Source of the DNA: Ruegeria sp. ANG-R
Lineage (GTDB): Bacteria > Pseudomonadota > Alphaproteobacteria > Rhodobacterales > Rhodobacteraceae
Reading direction: 5' to 3'
Assembly (NCBI RefSeq): GCF_000813985.1
Contig: NZ_JWLJ01000011.1
Location: forward strand, 62,001 to 126,000
Length of the DNA: 64,000 nucleotides
The notes below the pieces were generated by a model. It was given only the letters and a program-made list of their open reading frames with translations, was not told the DNA's origin and did not search any database. This document shows, one piece after another, positions 26,848 to 35,523 of this stretch (its first letter is position 1; the number at the start of each line of letters is the position of its first letter). The translations under genes and the position numbers were made by a program.

Positions 26848-28599
26848 ATGATGAAGACGTTCATGACAACCGGCGCCGCTTTGGCGCTGGGTATTATCGC
26901 CTGCGCGGCCAGTGCGCAGGACCCCGCGCCGGAATACGGCTATGGTTGGGAAGATAAGAACTCGGTGACAGGCACGGATTTCATGGTGTCCGCCGCCAAT
27001 CCCATTGCCGCACAAGCCGGATATGACGTGCTGGCTGCGGGCGGCACTGCAGCCGATGCGATGATCGCGGTTCAGCTGATGCTCAATCTGGTCGAGCCGC
27101 AATCCTCGGGGATCGGTGGCGGCGCCTTCCTGCTGTACTGGGATGCCTCATCCAGGACACTGACGACATTCGACGCGCGCGAGAAGGCACCCGCCAATGC
27201 CACGCCCGAACGCTTTCTGTTGCCAGATGGCGAGAAGATGCCGTGGACCGAGGCCATATCGGGTGGTCAGGCCGTCGGCGTGCCCGGCATCCTGCGCCTG
27301 ATGGAGGTGACGCACAATCTCTATGGCAAAAAGGACTGGGCGTCGCTGTTCCAATCCACCATCGAACAGGCCGAGCAGGGGTTCGAGGTCTCGCCCCGCA
27401 TGGCAAACTCGATCCTGAGTACGGTTGAACGCGATCGATCTGTCGGCGTCTTCCCGGCGGCCAGAGCGTATTTCTTCAACAAAGATGGTACTCCGCTACA
27501 AGCCGGGACTTTGCTGAAGAACCCGGAATTCGCGCAAACCCTCCGCAACTTGGCCGATCAGGGGGCGGGCGCCTTTTATAGCGGCCCAATTGCCGAGGAT
27601 ATCGTGGCTGCCGTCGATGCGACGTCGAAGGTTGAAAACAACATCACGCTTGAGGATATGGCCGCTTACCGGGTTAAAATCCGCCCCGCCGTCTGCGCGG
27701 AATATCGGGATTATGACGTCTGCGGCATGGGCCCGCCGACCTCGGGTGGTCTGACCGTAGGGCAAATTCTCGGGATTCTGAGCAATTTTGACCTCAAGGG
27801 CACCGGCTGGAATGCCGAGATGGCGCATCTCTATGCCGAGGCCGCCAAGCTGGCCTATGCGGACCGCGCACTTTACATGGCCGACAGCGATTTTGTCGAT
27901 GTGCCGGTCAAGGGTCTGCTGGACACGGACTATCTGAAGCTGCGCTCCGAGATGATCGACCCCTCTGCGGCCAGCGAGAAGCGTCAGGCGGGTGAGCCGC
28001 CCCGCGATCACACCGCCCTGTTTGCACCGTCCCAAAACCCCGATCGCCCCGGCACAAGCCACATCGTGATCCGTGACCAGTATGGTAACGCGCTGTCGAT
28101 GACGACCACCATCGAGACCGCCTTTGGCAGCCGGGTTTTCGTGCGGGGATTCCTGCTGAACAACGAACTCACCGATTTTGACCGCGCACCAAAGGATGGC
28201 GACCGTTTGGTGGCCAACCGCGTTGAGGGTGGCAAACGCCCTCGCAGCTCGATGTCGCCAACCATCGTGATGAAGGATGGCGCGCCCTATCTGCTGATCG
28301 GTTCCCCCGGTGGCAGCCGCATCATCAACTATGTGGCCAAAACGATCATCGCGATCGTGGACTGGGAGATGGACCCGCAGGATGCCATCGAAACGGGGCA
28401 TTTCGTGCACCGCAACGGGTCTTCGATGGATCTGGAGCAGGGAACATCCGCTGCCGAGTTCGCAGATGCTCTGACCGCCAAAGGGCATGAGGTGAAAGAA
28501 GTCGATCTCAACAGCGGGTTGCATGCCATCCTGATCAAGGACGGGCAGCTGATCGGCGCCGCTGATCCGCGTCGCGAAGGCGTGGCTTTGGGCCAATAA
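26848..28599 (+). CDS. ggt: Periplasmic gamma-glutamyltranspeptidase
   Basis: The 583-residue precursor has a signal peptide (about 1-24, ending ...CAASAQ). It shows the gamma-glutamyltranspeptidase pattern: NPIAAQAGYDVLAAGGTAADA near the N-terminus, SGIGGGAFLLYW, and the autoprocessing site with nucleophile T403 in PGTSHIVIRD, then GNALSMTTTIETAFGS. The enzyme cleaves gamma-glutamyl bonds, for example of glutathione, and releases glutamate. The start is ATG 26848 or the next ATG, after GGGAG. Following a TAXI transporter for small carboxylates, it may feed that transporter with glutamate. A strong terminator follows. Confidence 0.93.
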   Translation: MMKTFMTTGAALALGIIACAASAQDPAPEYGYGWEDKNSVTGTDFMVSAANPIAAQAGYDVLAAGGTAADAMIAVQLMLNLVEPQSSGIGGGAFLLYWDASSRTLTTFDAREKAPANATPERFLLPDGEKMPWTEAISGGQAVGVPGILRLMEVTHNLYGKKDWASLFQSTIEQAEQGFEVSPRMANSILSTVERDRSVGVFPAARAYFFNKDGTPLQAGTLLKNPEFAQTLRNLADQGAGAFYSGPIAEDIVAAVDATSKVENNITLEDMAAYRVKIRPAVCAEYRDYDVCGMGPPTSGGLTVGQILGILSNFDLKGTGWNAEMAHLYAEAAKLAYADRALYMADSDFVDVPVKGLLDTDYLKLRSEMIDPSAASEKRQAGEPPRDHTALFAPSQNPDRPGTSHIVIRDQYGNALSMTTTIETAFGSRVFVRGFLLNNELTDFDRAPKDGDRLVANRVEGGKRPRSSMSPTIVMKDGAPYLLIGSPGGSRIINYVAKTIIAIVDWEMDPQDAIETGHFVHRNGSSMDLEQGTSAAEFADALTAKGHEVKEVDLNSGLHAILIKDGQLIGAADPRREGVALGQ

Positions 28600-28610
28600 T
28601 CATGAACTGG

Positions 28611-28648
28611 AAAAGGGCTGCTGGACAATTGTACCACGCAGCCCTTTT
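28611..28648 (+). terminator. Rho-independent terminator after ggt
   Basis: AAAAGGGCTGC and GCAGCCCTTTT pair over 11 bp around a 16-base loop, and the right arm ends in TTTTCTCTT. It closes the TAXI-usp-ggt transcript and separates it from the MFS gene. Confidence 0.85.
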
Positions 28649-28685
28649 CTCTTGCTTTATCAGCATACTCGTCCGATAGGGCGGT

Positions 28686-29891
28686 ATGTTCAAAAGCCGC
28701 GCCATAACCTTCATTCTGATCACACTGATGATCGATGCCATCGGTATTGGCATCGTGTTCCCGATCATGCCCGATCTGATGGAACGCGTTGGTGCAGGCG
28801 ATACCGGGCAAGGTGCCTTTTGGGGCGGGCTGTTGATGGCTGCTTATGCCGGAGCGTTGTTCCTGTGCGGACCTATCGTGGGCAGCATTTCGGATGCGGT
28901 TGGCCGCAGGCCGATCCTGATCGCGGCGCTGGCCATGTTGGCACTGGACTATGTCATCATGGCTTTGGCCGACAGCTTCTGGCTGCTTCTTCTGGGGCGA
29001 ACGCTCGCGGGGCTTGCAGGGGCGACCTATATCACCGCAACGGCTTACATCGCTGACATATCCTCACCGACTGAGAAGGCGGCGAATTTCGGTCTGATCG
29101 GGGCGGCCTTCGGGATTGGGTTTGTGCTTGGCCCGGCCATCGGCGGCATCGCTGCCGGGATCAGCATCACTGCGCCGTTCTGGATTGCCGCGGTCTTGTC
29201 CGCCGCCAACGCCCTGTTCGGAGTATTCGTCCTGCCCGAAAGTTTGAAACCAGAAAAGCGCCGCCCCTTTGGCAAGCGTGACCTGAACCCGTTCAAATCG
29301 ATCTTTGACGCCTTCCGCTTTCCGGGGCTGGCAGTGCCGCTGCTGTGCATTTTCATCTTTGAATTTGCCAACATGGTCTACCCGACCCTCTGGGCCTTCT
29401 GGATACGAGAGGTGTTTGGCTGGTCCACGCTGTATATCGGCCTGTCACTGGCCGCATACGGCGTGCTGTTGGCCTTCGTCCAAGCCGGACTGATGCCGGT
29501 CTTCATTCGCTGGATCGGCGATTACCGGACCCTGCTGCTGGGGATGGTATCGGCATTGGTCGGAATGATCGGCTTTGGGTTTACCGTAACGGTTACGGCC
29601 CTTGTCATCTTTATTCTGCTGGCCGCGCTGTCCGACCTCGTGCCTGCCTTGATCACGGCTATGGCCTCGAACCAGGCGGACGAAGACCGGCAGGGCGTTG
29701 TGCAGGGGGTCATCGCGTCACTGTCTTCGGTCGCTGCGGTTCTGTCGCCTTTGGTGATGACCGGCATCTTTCAGGCGTCGGTCGATGGCGAAGGCACTTA
29801 TCTGCCCGGCGCACCGTTCCTTTTCTCGGCTGCGCTGGTGTTGATCATGATGCCTTTTGTGTTCCGCCTGCGCGGGCACGCATCGGTCTGA
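28686..29891 (+). CDS. MFS exporter, TetA/TCR-like
   Basis: The 401-residue protein has twelve predicted membrane helices. The MFS loop 2-3 motif appears as GSISDAVGRRPILIAAL, and helix 5 carries GPAIGGI (motif C-like, typical of drug/H+ antiporters). It resembles tetracycline-resistance-type exporters (MPDLMERVGAG...WGGLLMAAYAGA), but this broad family exports many compounds, so tetracycline resistance should not be assumed. It lies behind the ggt terminator and converges on gabD. Confidence 0.85.
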   Translation: MFKSRAITFILITLMIDAIGIGIVFPIMPDLMERVGAGDTGQGAFWGGLLMAAYAGALFLCGPIVGSISDAVGRRPILIAALAMLALDYVIMALADSFWLLLLGRTLAGLAGATYITATAYIADISSPTEKAANFGLIGAAFGIGFVLGPAIGGIAAGISITAPFWIAAVLSAANALFGVFVLPESLKPEKRRPFGKRDLNPFKSIFDAFRFPGLAVPLLCIFIFEFANMVYPTLWAFWIREVFGWSTLYIGLSLAAYGVLLAFVQAGLMPVFIRWIGDYRTLLLGMVSALVGMIGFGFTVTVTALVIFILLAALSDLVPALITAMASNQADEDRQGVVQGVIASLSSVAAVLSPLVMTGIFQASVDGEGTYLPGAPFLFSAALVLIMMPFVFRLRGHASV

Positions 29892-29900
29892 AACGAAAAA

Positions 29901-29926
29901 CGCACCCGCAGTGGGCTGCGAGTGCG
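29901..29926 (-). terminator. Terminator for the gabTD operon
   Basis: A stem of 11 bp with one mismatch (CGCACTCGCAG...CTGCGGGTGCG on the minus strand) and a 4-base loop is followed on that strand by TTTTTCGTTT. It sits between the convergent MFS and gabD genes and ends the minus-strand transcript. Confidence 0.8.
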
Positions 29927-29950
29927 TCAAAATTTCGAGGCATTGGGTGA

Positions 29951-31426
29951 TTACTGAATTTCACCCATGCAGAGATATTTGATCTCAAGGAAATCCTCGG
30001 TCCCGTATTTCGAACCCTCTCGGCCCAGACCCGATTGTTTGACACCGCCGAACGGGGCAACTTCGGTTGAGATCAGGCCGGTGTTGACGCCCACCATGCC
30101 AGACTCAAGCGCCTCGGCCACGCGCCAGACACGTGCCAGATCACGGCTGTAGAAATACGAGGCCAGACCGAACTCGCTATCATTGGCCATGGCAACCACG
30201 TCGTCTTCCTCTTCGAACTTGAACAGGGGCGCAACAGGGCCAAATGTTTCGTCCTTTGCTACAACCATGTCGCGGGTCACGCCGGTCAGAACGGTGGGTT
30301 CAAAGAATGTCCCGCCCAGAGCCGAACGTTTACCGCCCAATGTGACCGTTGCACCTTTGGATACCGCGTCCGAGATGTGTTCCTCGACCTTGGCAACCGC
30401 TGAGTCGTTGATCAGCGGGCCTGTAGTGATGCCATCACCAAAGCCGTTGCCAACGTTCAGGGCTTTGGTCTTCTCTGCCAGCTTGGCAGCAAACTCGTCA
30501 TAGACACCCGCCTGCACATAGATGCGGTTGGCGCAGACGCAGGTCTGACCATTGTTGCGGAACTTGGCGATCATCGCACCGTCCACAGCGGCGTCCACAT
30601 CTGCGTCGTCGAACACGATGAAGGGTGCATTGCCGCCCAGTTCCAGCGACATCTTCTTGATGGTGCCCGCCGCCTGACGCATCAGAATCTGACCCACACG
30701 GGTCGAACCGGTGAAGGTGATCTTGGCTACCTTGTCGTTGGTGCAAAGCTCGTTACCTACGCCTGAGCTGTCGGTGCCGGGGATCACGTTCAGCACGCCT
30801 GCCGGGATACCGGCACGTTCGCCCAGTACTGCCATCGCCAGCGCCGAAAGCGGCGTCAGCGTCGCTGGGCGCGCCACAAAGGTACAGCCCACGGCCAGCG
30901 CCGGGCCGACCTTGCGCGCGATCATCGCGTTGGGGAAGTTCCATGGTGTGATCGATCCCACCACACCCACAGGCTGTTTCAGTACCACGATGCGTTTGTC
31001 GCGCTGGTGACCGGGGATCACATCACCATAGATGCGCTTAGCCTCTTCCGAGAACCACTCGATGAACGATGCGCCATACAGAATCTCGCCGCGCGCTTCA
31101 GCCCAGGGCTTGCCCATTTCGGCGGTCAGGATCGTGGCCAGATCGTCGGCGTTCTCGACCATCAGATCGTACCACTTGCGTAGGATCGCGCCGCGTTCCT
31201 TGCCGGTCTGCGCAGCCCATTCTTTTTTTGCAGCGTAAGCCGCATCGATGGTGCGCTTAGTGCCTTCGATGTCGATATCCGTCACATTGGCGATCAGATC
31301 TCCGGTGGCAGGGTTGTGAACGGGAAAGGTCGCCTCACCTTCAACCCATGCACCGTTGATATAGGCGCGGGTTTCCAGAAGGCTGGGATCTTTCAGCTCC
31401 AGCTTGGTCACTTTGGTATCCAGCAT
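29951..31426 (-). CDS. gabD: Succinate-semialdehyde dehydrogenase GabD
   Basis: The 491-residue aldehyde dehydrogenase has the FTGSTRVGQILM nucleotide site, the catalytic ELGGNAPF glutamate and the NNGQTCVCANR cysteine. It fits the GabD class in length and in adjacency to gabT. It oxidises succinate semialdehyde to succinate with NAD(P)+, the second step of GABA use. ATG 31426 is chosen because it follows gabT by 2 bases; the 40 codons upstream in frame belong to gabT antisense-like sequence. Confidence 0.93.
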   Translation of the reverse strand: MLDTKVTKLELKDPSLLETRAYINGAWVEGEATFPVHNPATGDLIANVTDIDIEGTKRTIDAAYAAKKEWAAQTGKERGAILRKWYDLMVENADDLATILTAEMGKPWAEARGEILYGASFIEWFSEEAKRIYGDVIPGHQRDKRIVVLKQPVGVVGSITPWNFPNAMIARKVGPALAVGCTFVARPATLTPLSALAMAVLGERAGIPAGVLNVIPGTDSSGVGNELCTNDKVAKITFTGSTRVGQILMRQAAGTIKKMSLELGGNAPFIVFDDADVDAAVDGAMIAKFRNNGQTCVCANRIYVQAGVYDEFAAKLAEKTKALNVGNGFGDGITTGPLINDSAVAKVEEHISDAVSKGATVTLGGKRSALGGTFFEPTVLTGVTRDMVVAKDETFGPVAPLFKFEEEDDVVAMANDSEFGLASYFYSRDLARVWRVAEALESGMVGVNTGLISTEVAPFGGVKQSGLGREGSKYGTEDFLEIKYLCMGEIQ

Positions 31427-31428
31427 GT

Positions 31429-32706
31429 TCAGGCTCCTTTGGCAGCGTCGACCGAGGCTTCGAGGATATCCATGGCCTCGGCGAAGATCTCGTCTTGCAC
31501 CGTTAGTGGTGCGAGGAAACGAATTACGTTCCCATATACGCCACATGTCAGCAGGATCAATCCACGCTTCAGTGCCTCAGTGCGTACAGCGTTCGCCATT
31601 TCCGGGTTTGGGGCACTGCCATCGGTGGTATTGAACTCGGCTGCAATCATGAAGCCGGGGCCGCGGATGTCCACAATCTCGGGTGTGCGAGCACGGATCG
31701 ATTCCAGCCGCTGTTTCAGGCGCGAGCCCAGCTCGTTGGCGCGGGTGCACAGGTCTTCTTCCTCGATCACATCCATCACTGCATGAGCGGCGGCGATCCC
31801 CAGCGGGTTGCCACCATAAGTGCCACCCAGACCACCCGGGTGCGCGGCATCCATCAGCTCAGCACGTCCGGTGACAGCTGCCAGCGGCAGGCCGCCCGCC
31901 AGTCCCTTGGCCATGGTGGTGATGTCTGCAGCCACATCATAGGCGTCCATCGCGAACAGGTTGCCGGTGCGGGCAAAGCCAGTCTGAACTTCGTCGGCGA
32001 TCAGAACGATGCCGTGCTCGTCGCAAAGCGCACGCAGGCCGCGCATCAGCTCAGCGGGCGCAGGGTAGAAGCCACCTTCGCCCTGAACCGGCTCGATGAT
32101 GATTGCGGCAACACGGCCCGGGTCCAGATCGGCCTTGAACAGTTTGGTCAGCGCGCCCAGCGAATCCTCGACCGAGGTGCCGTGCAGCTCGACCGGGAAC
32201 GGGACGTGATAGGTGTCGGGCATCATCGCCCCAAAGCCCGCCTTATAGGGCTGCACCTTGCCGGTCAGCGACATGCCCATGAAGGTGCGGCCGTGAAAAG
32301 CACCGCCAAAGGCAACTACAGCCGGGCGGCCCGTTGCCGCACGGGCGATCTTGACGGCATTTTCGACCGCCTCGGCACCTGTGGTCACAAAAACGGTCTT
32401 CTTGGTGAAATCGCCCGGCACCTTTTCGTTCAGGCGTTCGGCCAGACGGATATAGTTCTCGTAGGGCAGTACCTGATGGCAGGTATGGGTGAAATTGGCT
32501 GCCTGTTTCTGTACGGCTTCCATGACTTTGGGGTGGCAATGGCCAGTGTTTACGACGGCAATGCCTGCGGCGAAATCGATGTAACGCGTGCCCTCGACAT
32601 CCCAGACCTCAGAGTTCACGGCGCGGTCCACATAGACCTGTGTTTGCATTCCCACGCCCTGCGCGATCGAAGTGTTGCGGCGTTCAGCAATCTGAGCGTT
32701 CAGCAT
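31429..32706 (-). CDS. gabT: 4-aminobutyrate aminotransferase GabT
   Basis: The 425-residue class III aminotransferase has YIDFAAGIAVVNTGHCHP, ADEVQTGFARTG with the cofactor Asp, and the PLP lysine in TMAKGLAGG. It transfers the amino group of GABA to 2-oxoglutarate. ATG 32706 is preceded by GGAAAGGA. Together with gabD it completes GABA to succinate, and it is divergent from an HTH-cupin regulator across 151 bp. Related omega-amino acids, such as 5-aminovalerate from cadaverine, are possible substrates. Confidence 0.93.
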   Translation of the reverse strand: MLNAQIAERRNTSIAQGVGMQTQVYVDRAVNSEVWDVEGTRYIDFAAGIAVVNTGHCHPKVMEAVQKQAANFTHTCHQVLPYENYIRLAERLNEKVPGDFTKKTVFVTTGAEAVENAVKIARAATGRPAVVAFGGAFHGRTFMGMSLTGKVQPYKAGFGAMMPDTYHVPFPVELHGTSVEDSLGALTKLFKADLDPGRVAAIIIEPVQGEGGFYPAPAELMRGLRALCDEHGIVLIADEVQTGFARTGNLFAMDAYDVAADITTMAKGLAGGLPLAAVTGRAELMDAAHPGGLGGTYGGNPLGIAAAHAVMDVIEEEDLCTRANELGSRLKQRLESIRARTPEIVDIRGPGFMIAAEFNTTDGSAPNPEMANAVRTEALKRGLILLTCGVYGNVIRFLAPLTVQDEIFAEAMDILEASVDAAKGA

Positions 32707-32857
32707 ATTGCGTCCTTTCCGGTTATCGGGCACCCGCGCCCGTATGTCTGACCGCGTGACTGTAGTGGTTGGCGTGGCAGACGAAAGCCTGTTTCTTGTG
32801 AATCATAAGCCCTTGATTTACGGTCCCCGCACCCCTCAAGTGTTGCGGATACTGAAC

Positions 32858-33424
32858 ATGAAGAACACCAGCCAAGATGATCTGACCCTCGGATTGCGCC
32901 TGCGCACCCTGCGCGAACGGGCGGGCCTGTCGCAACGGGCGCTGGCAAAAAAGTCGGATGTACCGAACTCGACCATCTCGTTGATCGAGTCCGGCAAGAT
33001 GAACCCTTCGGTTGGTGCGCTGCGTCGGATTCTGCAGGGTATCCCGATTGGCATGTCCGACTTTTTCTCGTTCGAGATCGAGCCCGAACAGACAGTGTTC
33101 TACGCCGCCGAAGAGCTGACCGAGATCGGCAAAGGTCAACTCTCGCTGCGGCAAGTGGGTTCGAATCTGCATGGGCGCGCGATGATGATCTTGCAGGAAA
33201 CCTATGATCTGGGGGCTGATACCGGTCGCGTCATGTATGGGCATGAGGCGGAAGAGGGAGGCGTGGTGATCTCGGGCCGGGTCGAGGTGACGGTCGGTGA
33301 CCAGCGTAAGGTGCTTGGACCCGGCGATGCATATTACTTTGACAGCCGCACCCCACACAGATTCCGGCAGGTCGGCCCTGAGGTCTGCCGGATCGTCAGC
33401 GCTTGCACGCCGCCTACATTCTGA
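32858..33424 (+). CDS. XRE-cupin regulator, PuuR-like
   Basis: The 188-residue protein has an N-terminal helix-turn-helix (LGLRLRTLRERAGLSQRALAK, NSTISLIESGKMNPSVGALR) and a C-terminal cupin domain (EEGGVVISGRVEVTVGD, PGDAYYFDSRTPHRF). PuuR of E. coli has this architecture and represses putrescine and GABA catabolism. Its divergent position to gabT supports the same role here. ATG 32858 starts the conserved region; 50 further codons upstream are open but lie in the promoter. Confidence 0.88.
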   Translation: MKNTSQDDLTLGLRLRTLRERAGLSQRALAKKSDVPNSTISLIESGKMNPSVGALRRILQGIPIGMSDFFSFEIEPEQTVFYAAEELTEIGKGQLSLRQVGSNLHGRAMMILQETYDLGADTGRVMYGHEAEEGGVVISGRVEVTVGDQRKVLGPGDAYYFDSRTPHRFRQVGPEVCRIVSACTPPTF

Positions 33425-33561
33425 GCATCCCGACAGAAATTGCAGCACTATGCATCATAGTGTTGCAGTATCTTCTGGTTTGATCCACAGTATGGTGCAT
33501 AGTGCGGGAAATGCCTGCAGATAATCCAGGGCGACAGCCGCCCAATTCGGAGAGTACCGGA

Positions 33562-34035
33562 ATGAAAAAGAAGCCTGCCACCTTGCCACGTGGCTATCGC
33601 ACCTGCACCGCATCGCTTGCCGTCGCCGATGTCGATGCCGCGCTGGCTTTCTACGAAAGCGCCTTTGGTGCGACAATTCAGGCCTATGACGCGGAAGAGG
33701 CCCCCGGCTTTGCGTCGATCAAGATCGGCAACTCGATGCTGTTTGTCACCGCCGGATGGGGTGCGCATGGTCCGATGATACCGGGTACGGTCACGCCGGT
33801 CGGCCATCACATGTATGTCGAAGACACCGACGCCACTCTGGAGACTGCGCTGGAAAACGGTGCCCGGCTGATCGCTGAGGCCACGGACACCTATTGGGGC
33901 GAACGCTGCGCAACGATTGCCGATCCGTTCGGGCATGTCTGGACGTTGGCGACGCGCGTCGAAAACCTGAAGCCAGCGGATATCAGCGAACGGCGCAAGG
34001 CGTTGATAGACGCGACACAGACCGAGGCTGCATGA
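33562..34035 (+). CDS. VOC/glyoxalase-fold protein (PhnB-like)
   Basis: The 157-residue protein has a vicinal-oxygen-chelate fold of the PhnB/YdfR type: TCTASLAVADVDAALAFYESAF, then HHMYVEDTDATLETALENGA and the end motif YWGERCATIADPFGHVW. A metal-binding pattern is present but the substrate cannot be read. ATG 33562 follows CGGAGAG; the 20 codons upstream are open but lack a ribosome-binding site. It overlaps the next gene by 4 bases (ATGA). Confidence 0.85.
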   Translation: MKKKPATLPRGYRTCTASLAVADVDAALAFYESAFGATIQAYDAEEAPGFASIKIGNSMLFVTAGWGAHGPMIPGTVTPVGHHMYVEDTDATLETALENGARLIAEATDTYWGERCATIADPFGHVWTLATRVENLKPADISERRKALIDATQTEAA

Positions 34036-34382
34036 GCGACGCCCCCCTTCCCACATTCACGATCCGTCAAAACGATCTGGGCATTCTTGCAGCTGAGAAC
34101 CGCATCGGTGACTACCCCGTCGCCGTACGCACGGCGCGTGAGGTGGTCAGCGGCGGCTTTGCCAACCACTCGGCGCATCCCAATACCTGGACTGTGTACT
34201 TTCTGGTCGATGGTCAATGGGCGCTGGTCGAATCTACGCGCGGGCTGCGGCGGGAGTGGTCCAGCCTTGATCGGCTCGAGAAATGGTTGCGCAGTTGTGG
34301 ATTTCGGTTCTTCTGGGTTCGCAACGACATAGATTTTGTGGAACCGTTGGCAGAAGACGTCGCTGAGGAAGCGGCTCTATGA
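34032..34382 (+). CDS. Uncharacterised 116-residue protein coupled to the VOC gene
   Basis: The protein is not recognised. It has no signal peptide or membrane helix. The middle is aromatic (TWTVYFLVDGQWALVESTRGL), followed by SSLDRLEKWLRSCGFRFFWVRND, and the C-terminus is acidic. The ATGA overlap with the VOC gene supports expression. A longer in-frame extension to 33894 exists but runs through the VOC coding region and is unlikely. Confidence 0.7.
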   Translation: MSDAPLPTFTIRQNDLGILAAENRIGDYPVAVRTAREVVSGGFANHSAHPNTWTVYFLVDGQWALVESTRGLRREWSSLDRLEKWLRSCGFRFFWVRNDIDFVEPLAEDVAEEAAL

Positions 34383-34512
34383 AGGCAAAAACCATAGAAA
34401 ACCATGGCCTGTGGATAGCGGGCTTGCGTGACCACACAGTTTTGTGTTCCGATGAAGAACGCCGGATAACAACGGTATTCGCAATCGGCAAGAAAATGAG
34501 AAGAAACAAAAA

Positions 34513-35481
34513 ATGACCCCTTTTGCGATAACCGGAATCCAGATGCATGTCGGTGCGTTGCAGTCGAATGTCGACGCGATGCTGCATCGGATCGACATCA
34601 TGATGGCCCGGTTCCCCTGGACCCAGATGGCGCTGTTCAGCGAGTTGGCACCTCATGGCCCGCTTGACCGCTTTGCACAGCCCTTTCCCAATGACGACCT
34701 GTCGCGCTTTCAGGATGCGGCGCGGCGCTATGGGATTTGGCTGATCCCCGGCTCGATGTTCGAGAAACGCGAAGACGGGCGGATTTTTAATACCTCGGTG
34801 GTGATCAACCCCGAAGGTGAGATCGTCTCGAAATACTCCAAGATGTTCCCGTTCAAACCCTATGAACAGAACATCGCTTCGGGTACCGAGTTCTGCATCT
34901 TTGATGTGCCGGATGTGGGCCGTTTTGGCCTTTCGATCTGCTATGACATCTGGTTCCCCGAAACCACTCGCCACCTGACCAGTCAGGGGGTCGAGGTTCT
35001 GCTGCACCCGGTTCTGACCGGCACCACCGACCGCGAGGCCGAACTGTCGATCGCCAAGGCGACCGCCGCGCAGTTCCAATGCTATGTGTTCGACGTAAAC
35101 GGGCTGGCCGCCGGGGGCGTGGGCCGCTCGCTGGTCGTCGACCCGTCGGCCACTGTGCTGCACCAGTCAGCAGGTCAAGAAGATATTTTCCCCATCGAGA
35201 TCGATCTGGATCAGGTTCGCCGCCAGCGCGAGGTCGGGTTGAAAGGTCTGGGTCAGGTTCTCAAAAGCTTCCGCGACCGCGAGGCGGATTTCCCGGTTTA
35301 TGACCGGACCAGCGGGGCGGATGCCTATTTGCACACGCTCGGCCCGTTGCGCATTCCGCAGAAAGGCGACGTTGCGGGCGTCGCCGCATCCGATCCCAGA
35401 ACGGCGCTGGGATATACCGAAGACGCCGCGACCAAGCCCGACAATCTGTATCTCTACAAAGGGCGCTCTGGCACAGACTGA
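34513..35481 (+). CDS. Nitrilase-superfamily amidohydrolase
   Basis: The 322-residue carbon-nitrogen hydrolase has the catalytic set E44 (LFSELAPHG), K110 (KYSKMFPFKPYEQ) and C143 (SICYDIWFPE). These enzymes hydrolyse amides, ureido groups or nitriles, for example N-carbamoylputrescine. It is the first gene of a four-gene run with an Orn/Lys/Arg decarboxylase, an ATP-grasp enzyme and a C45-type hydrolase, with gaps of 42, 22 and 8 bases. Polyamine chemistry is therefore plausible. The ribosome-binding site is weak (GAGAAGAAAC). Confidence 0.88.
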   Translation: MTPFAITGIQMHVGALQSNVDAMLHRIDIMMARFPWTQMALFSELAPHGPLDRFAQPFPNDDLSRFQDAARRYGIWLIPGSMFEKREDGRIFNTSVVINPEGEIVSKYSKMFPFKPYEQNIASGTEFCIFDVPDVGRFGLSICYDIWFPETTRHLTSQGVEVLLHPVLTGTTDREAELSIAKATAAQFQCYVFDVNGLAAGGVGRSLVVDPSATVLHQSAGQEDIFPIEIDLDQVRRQREVGLKGLGQVLKSFRDREADFPVYDRTSGADAYLHTLGPLRIPQKGDVAGVAASDPRTALGYTEDAATKPDNLYLYKGRSGTD

Positions 35482-35523
35482 TACCAGCCCAACTTTTCGG
35501 TATCGGCAGAAAGGACAAATTTC

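Noticed and set aside
28686-29891. Tetracycline-resistance gene
   Set aside because: TetA-like MFS proteins have many substrates and no TetR regulator is adjacent; only an exporter of unknown substrate is supportable.
33562-34035. Fosfomycin- or bleomycin-resistance protein
   Set aside because: The VOC fold is shared by many enzymes, and the sequence fits the PhnB-like branch better, with no resistance context.
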